In this document: positions 13,375 to 17,743 of the stretch, piece after piece
How positions within the stretch are numbered: the stretch's first letter is position 1
How the letters are laid out: every line of letters begins with the position of its first letter
Origin: Bacteroidota bacterium
GTDB lineage: Bacteria; Bacteroidota; Bacteroidia; Chitinophagales; Chitinophagaceae
Assembly: GCA_028877005.1 (NCBI GenBank)
Contig: JAGWPI010000039.1
Coordinates: 1 to 17,743, forward strand
Direction of reading: 5' to 3'
DNA: 17,743 bases
Notes under the pieces: generated by a model
Databases searched by the model: none
What the model was told of the DNA's origin: nothing
Seen by the model: only the letters and a program-made list of their open reading frames with translations
Translations under genes and position numbers: made by a program

Positions 13375-14484
13375 ATGAATCAGGAACAACAACCCGCCGT
13401 TTTATTATTAGCCGATGGAACCTTTTTACAAGGTTTTGCATTTGGAAAAAAAGGTACCACTACAGGTGAAATTTGTTTTAATACCGGAATGACCGGCTAT
13501 CAGGAAGTGTTTACCGACCCCAGTTATGCCGGACAGGTATTAATTATGAATAATGTACACATTGGTAATTATGGTGTAAAAAGTACAGATACGGAAAGTA
13601 ATAGTATAAAAATTAAAGGATTAATTGGCCGCAATTTGGAAGAACAATATAGCCGCTATATGGCTGAATCTTCATTACAAGCCTATTTGTTGGCAAATAA
13701 TATTGTTGCAATAGAAGGTGTTGACACAAGAGCACTGGTAGCACATGTTAGAACCAAAGGAGCCATGAATTGCATTATTTCGTCAGAAATATTTGATATA
13801 GATACATTAAAGAAAAAGTTGTCTTCCTGTCCGGATATGGATGGTTTAGAATTAGCCAGTACAGTAAGTACTGATGTAGTTTATGAAATAGGCCAACCAG
13901 ATGCTGCATACACCATTGCCGTAATGGATTATGGAGTTAAACAACATATCTTAGACAGTTTAGTGCAACGGGGTGCTTATTTAAAAGTTTTTCCCGCTAA
14001 AACTCCTATTGAAACAATCAAATCCATCAAACCCGATGGTTACTTCCTTTCCAATGGTCCCGGCGATCCAGCTGCAATGACTTATGCAGTTAAAACGGTG
14101 CAACAAATTTTGGCTGATAATAAACCTGTATTTGGAATATGTTTGGGGCATCAGTTATTGGCATTGGCTAACGGGATTGCTACTTTTAAAATGCACCATG
14201 GTCACAGAGGGTTAAACCATCCGGTAAAAAATATCATTACTGGGCAATGTGAAATTACAACACAAAATCATGGTTTTGGAGTTGATCCTATTGCCGTAAA
14301 AGCACATGCCGATGTGGAAGTAACACATGTTAATTTGAATGATGAGAGTATAGAAGGTATTCGTTTAAAAAGCAAGCCGGTATTTAGTGTGCAATATCAT
14401 CCGGAATCTACTCCCGGGCCCCATGACTCCCGATATTTGTTCGATGATTTTATTCAACTCATTAAACAATACAAAAACAAATAG
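13375..14484 (+). CDS. carA: Carbamoyl-phosphate synthase small (glutaminase) subunit
   Basis: Provides ammonia from glutamine to the large subunit CarB to make carbamoyl phosphate for arginine and pyrimidines. 369 residues. The N-terminal domain (about 1-170) has LADGTFLQGFAFG and the TGEICFNTGMTGYQEVFTDPSY block (30-51). The class I amidotransferase domain (about 178-365) has LSNGPGDP (225-232), the nucleophile Cys256 in GICLGHQLL, and His342/Glu344 in QYHPESTPGPHDSRYLF. All catalytic residues are present. carB is not next to it. rplQ-carA adjacency is recalled as common in Bacteroidota; I would have expected eno after carA, but aroQ is found. A 116-bp AT-rich spacer follows, containing a small AATATTA/TAATATT dyad (14532-14550). 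Confidence 0.97.
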   Translation: MNQEQQPAVLLLADGTFLQGFAFGKKGTTTGEICFNTGMTGYQEVFTDPSYAGQVLIMNNVHIGNYGVKSTDTESNSIKIKGLIGRNLEEQYSRYMAESSLQAYLLANNIVAIEGVDTRALVAHVRTKGAMNCIISSEIFDIDTLKKKLSSCPDMDGLELASTVSTDVVYEIGQPDAAYTIAVMDYGVKQHILDSLVQRGAYLKVFPAKTPIETIKSIKPDGYFLSNGPGDPAAMTYAVKTVQQILADNKPVFGICLGHQLLALANGIATFKMHHGHRGLNHPVKNIITGQCEITTQNHGFGVDPIAVKAHADVEVTHVNLNDESIEGIRLKSKPVFSVQYHPESTPGPHDSRYLFDDFIQLIKQYKNK

Positions 14485-14531
14485 TATTTATTCTATATAA
14501 ATGATATCTCATCATGTATTCTTCCATCATG

Positions 14532-14550
14532 AATATTATTTCGTAATATT
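14532..14550. repeat. Small dyad between carA and aroQ
   Basis: AATATTA (14532-14538) and TAATATT (14544-14550) are perfect arms around TTTCG. All A-T pairs and no T-run, so it is a weak terminator at best. It may be chance in AT-rich DNA. Confidence 0.25.
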
Positions 14551-14600
14551 ACAATGATTTGTGGGGCATATAATTAATTTGTATTTTATAATTATTTTGC

Positions 14601-15023
14601 ATGAAAATAGCAATCATCAATGGTCCTAATTTAAACCTGCTCGGCAAGCGAGAACCCGATGTATATGGGCACCAGACATTTGAAAACTATTTTATTACGC
14701 TACAAAATAAATTTCCTGATATTCATTTCAGTTACTTTCAAAGCAATGTAGAAGGTGAGCTGATTAATGCTTTACAGCAGTTTGGTTTTAATTATGATGG
14801 AATTGTTTTAAACCCGGGAGGTTATACACATACTTCCGTTGCTATTGGCGATGCTATTGCAGCCATAACAACACCCGTAATAGAAGTGCATATCTCAAAT
14901 GTACATGCTCGTGAAGACTTCAGAAAAATATCGCATGTAAGTGCAAAAGCCGTTGGCAGTATTATTGGGCTTGGCCTAAAGGGATATGAATTAGCCATAA
15001 GTTTTTTTTCAGCTCAGCAATAA
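14601..15023 (+). CDS. aroQ: Type II 3-dehydroquinate dehydratase
   Basis: Third step of the shikimate pathway: trans-dehydration of 3-dehydroquinate to 3-dehydroshikimate by a dodecameric cytosolic enzyme. 140 residues, the normal length. The family start IINGPNLNLLGKREPDVYG contains Arg17 and the catalytic Tyr22. SNVEGELINALQ (48-59) carries the flexible-lid glutamate. NPGGYTHTSVAIGDAI (71-86) binds substrate. VEVHISNVHARE-type sequence (IEVHISNVHARE, 94-105) holds the catalytic His102. The ATG at 14601 gives the conserved N-terminus exactly. No other shikimate gene is adjacent. The 3' end faces the convergent GT9 gene 26 bp away, with only a T7 run and no hairpin between. Confidence 0.97.
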   Translation: MKIAIINGPNLNLLGKREPDVYGHQTFENYFITLQNKFPDIHFSYFQSNVEGELINALQQFGFNYDGIVLNPGGYTHTSVAIGDAIAAITTPVIEVHISNVHAREDFRKISHVSAKAVGSIIGLGLKGYELAISFFSAQQ

Positions 15024-15049
15024 TAATGTATATTTTTTTCAAGTAAAAT

Positions 15050-16267
15050 TTAAGCTTGTACTTGCAAGTAGTTTTGAATATAACTCCATACCATTTGTGT
15101 AGGTATACCGCTTATACAAGGGCGAGTAATACAAGATGTTTTACGGTGATTGGTAGCACTGACACATGGTGAGCAGGGTAATCCTAAATAAATGGGCGTT
15201 GCATTACCACCCAATGGTAAATATAAATGTGGCGTTTCAGGTCCGAAAATAACAAAAACTTTTAGATGGGTTACTGCAGCAAAATGAGCCGGGCCAGAAT
15301 CGTTAGTGAGCATTAATTTGGCGATAGAGTACAATGGAATGAGTTCATCAAATTTAAAAGTACCGGCTGAATTTACACAGCGTGTATCATTTACCATATT
15401 TACCACATTGGCCACATAATCAAATTCAGCAGCAGCACCGGTGGCTAATACAATACCTTCTTTATCTTCCGCCAATAATAACTGCCCAATTTCTGCAAAA
15501 CGTTCGGGCAGCCATTTGCGTTGCGGCAGTAAATCAGATGCATTTACATTTAGTAAGTATATGTTTTGACCGGAATATGCGGGATACAGTTGTTTAATTT
15601 TAGATTGAACGGTGTTAACCGCCTGGGCATTTACGGCTGCTTTTTCTAAATGAATATCGTTGAAATGTACCGGTGTAGTGGCATAAAATGTATCATGGTA
15701 ACCTAATGCAGTATTAATTAATGAATAGAAATTAACGGCAATGTGAACATGGGGATTATAACGTACAGGATAGTTAATAAGGTTGCCTCTGTACAAACCT
15801 TCATCATGTGGACTGGCAAAGCCCACTCTGGATAGTGCTCCTGAAAAGAATGTAAGGATTGCTGTAAAGCGGGAAAATAATTCCAAATCAATTACTGTGG
15901 TTATTTTTTTCTTTCTGCACCAAAAAATAAAGCGAATAACATCTGTAAATAAAACAACTATATTTTCTGAGCGCATTCTAAATATATTTTGAGATGGAAC
16001 AGTATTCAGTATTTCTAAGCTCTTACTATTTGATTTAAAAATGGCAAAATAGAGTTCTGCATGTGCCTCCTGCTGTAGTTTACGCATGGCAGGGTCTACA
16101 ATAATGGCACTGCCCATTTCAGATAATTCTATAAAAAGGGTTCTGCTTAAATCCGGTTTAGGGGGGATGGTTCTAAAAATTCGTGCAATAAATGCAATAA
16201 TGGATAATAGAAAAGTAAGAGGAACGCCTGCATACTTATCTATTTCACGCATGGTATCTACTTTCAT
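15050..16267 (-). CDS. Glycosyltransferase family 9 protein (heptosyltransferase-like)
   Basis: Likely transfers an activated sugar to lipopolysaccharide or another envelope glycan. Numbered from an upstream ATG at 16357 (435 aa). The N-terminal half shows a hydrophobic anchor-like stretch (47-60), a LFIELSEMGSAI loop (74-85) equivalent to the acceptor-side nucleotide-fold start, and VIDLELFSRFTAIL (155-168). The C-terminal half has the GT9 signature LTNDSGPAHFAA (350-361) and FGPETP with Glu373 (371-376). A cysteine cluster follows: Cys395, Cys398, Cys409 and Cys414. I prefer the ATG at 16267 (MKVDTMREIDKYAGVPL) or 16252, because the 30 residues before it look like translated leader. The acceptor and donor sugars cannot be told. 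Divergent from a GT39 gene. Confidence 0.87.
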   Translation of the reverse strand: MKVDTMREIDKYAGVPLTFLLSIIAFIARIFRTIPPKPDLSRTLFIELSEMGSAIIVDPAMRKLQQEAHAELYFAIFKSNSKSLEILNTVPSQNIFRMRSENIVVLFTDVIRFIFWCRKKKITTVIDLELFSRFTAILTFFSGALSRVGFASPHDEGLYRGNLINYPVRYNPHVHIAVNFYSLINTALGYHDTFYATTPVHFNDIHLEKAAVNAQAVNTVQSKIKQLYPAYSGQNIYLLNVNASDLLPQRKWLPERFAEIGQLLLAEDKEGIVLATGAAAEFDYVANVVNMVNDTRCVNSAGTFKFDELIPLYSIAKLMLTNDSGPAHFAAVTHLKVFVIFGPETPHLYLPLGGNATPIYLGLPCSPCVSATNHRKTSCITRPCISGIPTQMVWSYIQNYLQVQA

Positions 16268-16465
16268 ATATAATATTTTTTGTTTATCTGTTACAGACGA
16301 ATGTGGTTTGTAGTACAGAATCTGCGTTACAATGTTACTTTTTGCATGGGTAATCATGCGGCAAGTGTTGTAGGCATAATTGTTTTATTTATAATATCAA
16401 GCTATTCTATACATTAGCAAACCGGTATCATTCAATCTTGAAGAAAAAGTAAAACAGTTATCCTG

Positions 16466-16473
16466 CGAAAGTA
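16466..16473 (-). promoter_or_regulatory. Candidate -7 box for the GT9 gene
   Basis: Read on the minus strand the sequence is TACTTTCG followed by CAGG, one base off TAnnTTTG. It lies about 109 bp before the ATG at 16357, or 199 bp before 16267. No clear -33 element. Confidence 0.35.
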
Positions 16474-16599
16474 CGAAAATACTGCTGCTGTATAGATGGT
16501 AATGAAATGAAGCTTATTTTTTAAACAATAATGGAAAAATTATTTTTTTTGGAAGACTCACAAACATACATCTATTCCAATACTTCGGAAAGCAATCTT

Positions 16600-16607
16600 T
16601 ATTTTTG
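16600..16607 (+). promoter_or_regulatory. Candidate -7 box for the GT39 gene
   Basis: TATTTTTG is an exact TAnnTTTG match 20 bp before the ATG at 16627, implying a short leader. The -33 region is not convincing. Confidence 0.5.
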
Positions 16608-16626
16608 TGGGATTAAATAAAACAAT

Positions 16627-17743
16627 ATGGCGGCTTTTGCCTACAAAAAGTTATTATTTCGGCTCATCATCATTACCATACTCATTAAAATAATTCTATC
16701 ATTGTTTGTAGAATTAGGTATTGATGAATCATATTATTGGATGTATGCTATACAGCCGGATTGGAATCATTTTGATCATCCGCCAATGGTTGGTTTTTTA
16801 ATTAGACTGTCTACTCTTAATTTGCATTGGGTGAATGATGTGAGCATGCGTTTGGGTGCCATCTTATCCGGTGCTATAGCTACAATATTTATTTTTAAAA
16901 CAGGCTGTTTATTAAAAAATGAACGTATTGGGTGGTATGCGGCATTGGTTTACAATTGTTCAATTTATACAGCAATTATTGCAGGCATTTTTATAATGCC
17001 CGATAGTCCGCAAATGGTATTCTGGACTGCAGCTTTATACCTGATGGCAAAATTGTTTCTTCAAAACAAAGACAAGTCACTGAGTATTTGGTTATTACTA
17101 GGTTTAATGATTGGTTTGGCTTTGTACAGTAAAGTGCATGGGTTATACTTGTGGGCAGGTTTTGGATTATTTATATTTATAAAAAAACCGAAGTGGCTTT
17201 TAAATTACCGATTGTATTTAAGTGCATTAACCAGTTTACTGTTTGTAGTTCCAATAGTATGGTGGAATATTCAAAATAATTTTATTACTTACCGCTACCA
17301 TTCAGAAAGAGTAACGCATACCACTATTCAACCCGAAGATTTTTTAAGAGAGCTAATTGGCGAATTTGCTTATCAAAATCCTGTTATTTTTATATTATTA
17401 ATTGTTTCCATTATTTATGTAATTAAAAATCGCGCTTCTGTTTTTAATACTACTATTAATGTATGGATTGTTTGTATGAGCGCTCCTATGATTGTTTTAT
17501 TTTGGATAATTTCCATGTTCAATGCAACGTTACCGCATTGGAGTGGTCCTGCTTATATTCCATTGTATTTTTTTGCTGCTGTTTATTTAGAAAAAATATC
17601 TATTAAAACTGTTCCTACCTTTCTAAAAACGGCTTATGGTGTTTTAGGTGGTACACTTTTTTTAGCAGTTATTTTAGTTCAATTTGCACCTTTTAATTTA
17701 GGTAGTCAGGATAAAGCCAATTTTGGCGAATATGGGCCAACAT
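16627..17743 (+). CDS. GT39/ArnT-like glycosyltransferase (partial, runs off the window)
   Basis: The first 372 residues of a membrane glycosyltransferase of the dolichyl-phosphate-mannose/ArnT type, which uses a polyprenyl-phosphate-linked sugar outside the inner membrane. Start ATG 16627; no stop before the window end. First membrane helix about 9-30, then the catalytic loop with Asp33-Glu34 in GIDESYYW and the FDHPPMVG motif (49-56). MPDSPQ (124-129) is the usual PD-P loop motif. YSKVHG (167-172) and the HWSGPAY segment (304-310) are also typical of this family. About eight to nine hydrophobic helices are visible. Together with the divergent GT9 gene it suggests an envelope-glycan locus, for example LPS or protein O-glycan modification. 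The substrate is not deducible. Confidence 0.88.
   Translation, partial: MAAFAYKKLLFRLIIITILIKIILSLFVELGIDESYYWMYAIQPDWNHFDHPPMVGFLIRLSTLNLHWVNDVSMRLGAILSGAIATIFIFKTGCLLKNERIGWYAALVYNCSIYTAIIAGIFIMPDSPQMVFWTAALYLMAKLFLQNKDKSLSIWLLLGLMIGLALYSKVHGLYLWAGFGLFIFIKKPKWLLNYRLYLSALTSLLFVVPIVWWNIQNNFITYRYHSERVTHTTIQPEDFLRELIGEFAYQNPVIFILLIVSIIYVIKNRASVFNTTINVWIVCMSAPMIVLFWIISMFNATLPHWSGPAYIPLYFFAAVYLEKISIKTVPTFLKTAYGVLGGTLFLAVILVQFAPFNLGSQDKANFGEYGPT

Larger units (their letters stand above)
16358..16626. other. Divergent intergenic region between the two glycosyltransferase genes
   Basis: About 270 bases (360 if the GT9 start at 16267 is right), AT-rich, with no reading frame or RNA gene recognised. 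It holds one candidate promoter for each flanking gene, listed separately, and long A/T runs around 16540-16550. Confidence 0.5.

Noticed and set aside
15024..15049. T7 run between the convergent aroQ and GT9 genes as a terminator.
   Set aside because: No stable hairpin precedes the T-run on either strand.
1..17743. Search for tRNA, rRNA, CRISPR, insertion sequences, phage, toxin-antitoxin or defence genes.
   Set aside because: None seen by reading. All long frames are explained by housekeeping or envelope genes, and the spacers show no regularly spaced repeats or cloverleaf structures.

Overview
The window reads as a stretch of chromosome from a member of the Bacteroidota, most like a Chitinophagales/Chitinophagaceae-type organism. 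The DNA is AT-rich. Most starts lack a Shine-Dalgarno sequence. Several starts are preceded by the Bacteroidota-type -7 box (TAnnTTTG), for example before infA, purQ and the last gene. The ribosomal proteins, the split DsbD arrangement and the rplQ-carA junction also fit this phylum. The genus assignment is inference. Almost everything here is core housekeeping. I see no CRISPR array, insertion sequence, prophage, toxin-antitoxin pair, tRNA or rRNA.

Layout, left to right. (1) 1-2172: the end of an unrecognised conserved-looking protein with a Tyr/Gly/Met-rich stretch, then a polytopic membrane protein. (2) 2286-2945: purQ, standing alone. (3) 3018-5558: a redox pair, made of a small secreted DsbD-alpha-like protein carrying a cysteine pair and a full DsbD-type transmembrane reductase whose own N-terminal domain lacks that pair. 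(4) 5599-6177 (minus strand): an ECF-type sigma factor with no anti-sigma neighbour, divergent from uvrA across about 330 bp that holds a 14-bp direct repeat and a perfect dyad. (5) 6509-9346: uvrA, closed by an intrinsic terminator. (6) 9470-13234: infA-rpmJ-rpsM-rpsK-rpsD-rpoA-rplQ, the end of the spc operon plus the alpha operon, with its own promoter at infA and a strong terminator after rplQ. (7) 13375-15023: carA and aroQ. (8) 15050-17743: two divergently transcribed envelope-glycan genes, a GT9 (heptosyltransferase-like) and a GT39/ArnT-like glycosyltransferase, the latter running off the window.

How the genes relate. The 6-7 gene translation/transcription block makes IF-1, L36, S13, S11, S4, RNA polymerase alpha and L17. 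Its spacers are unusually long (about 80-140 nt) and structured. The rpsM-rpsK spacer holds a 13-bp hairpin followed by T6 that looks like a genuine intrinsic terminator or attenuator, then a second terminator-like hairpin. The pre-rpoA and pre-rplQ spacers also hold hairpins. This spacer architecture is the most interesting feature of the window and suggests segment-by-segment control of the alpha operon. purQ and carA feed purine and pyrimidine synthesis and aroQ feeds aromatic amino acid synthesis, but their usual partner genes (purL/purS, carB) are not in view.
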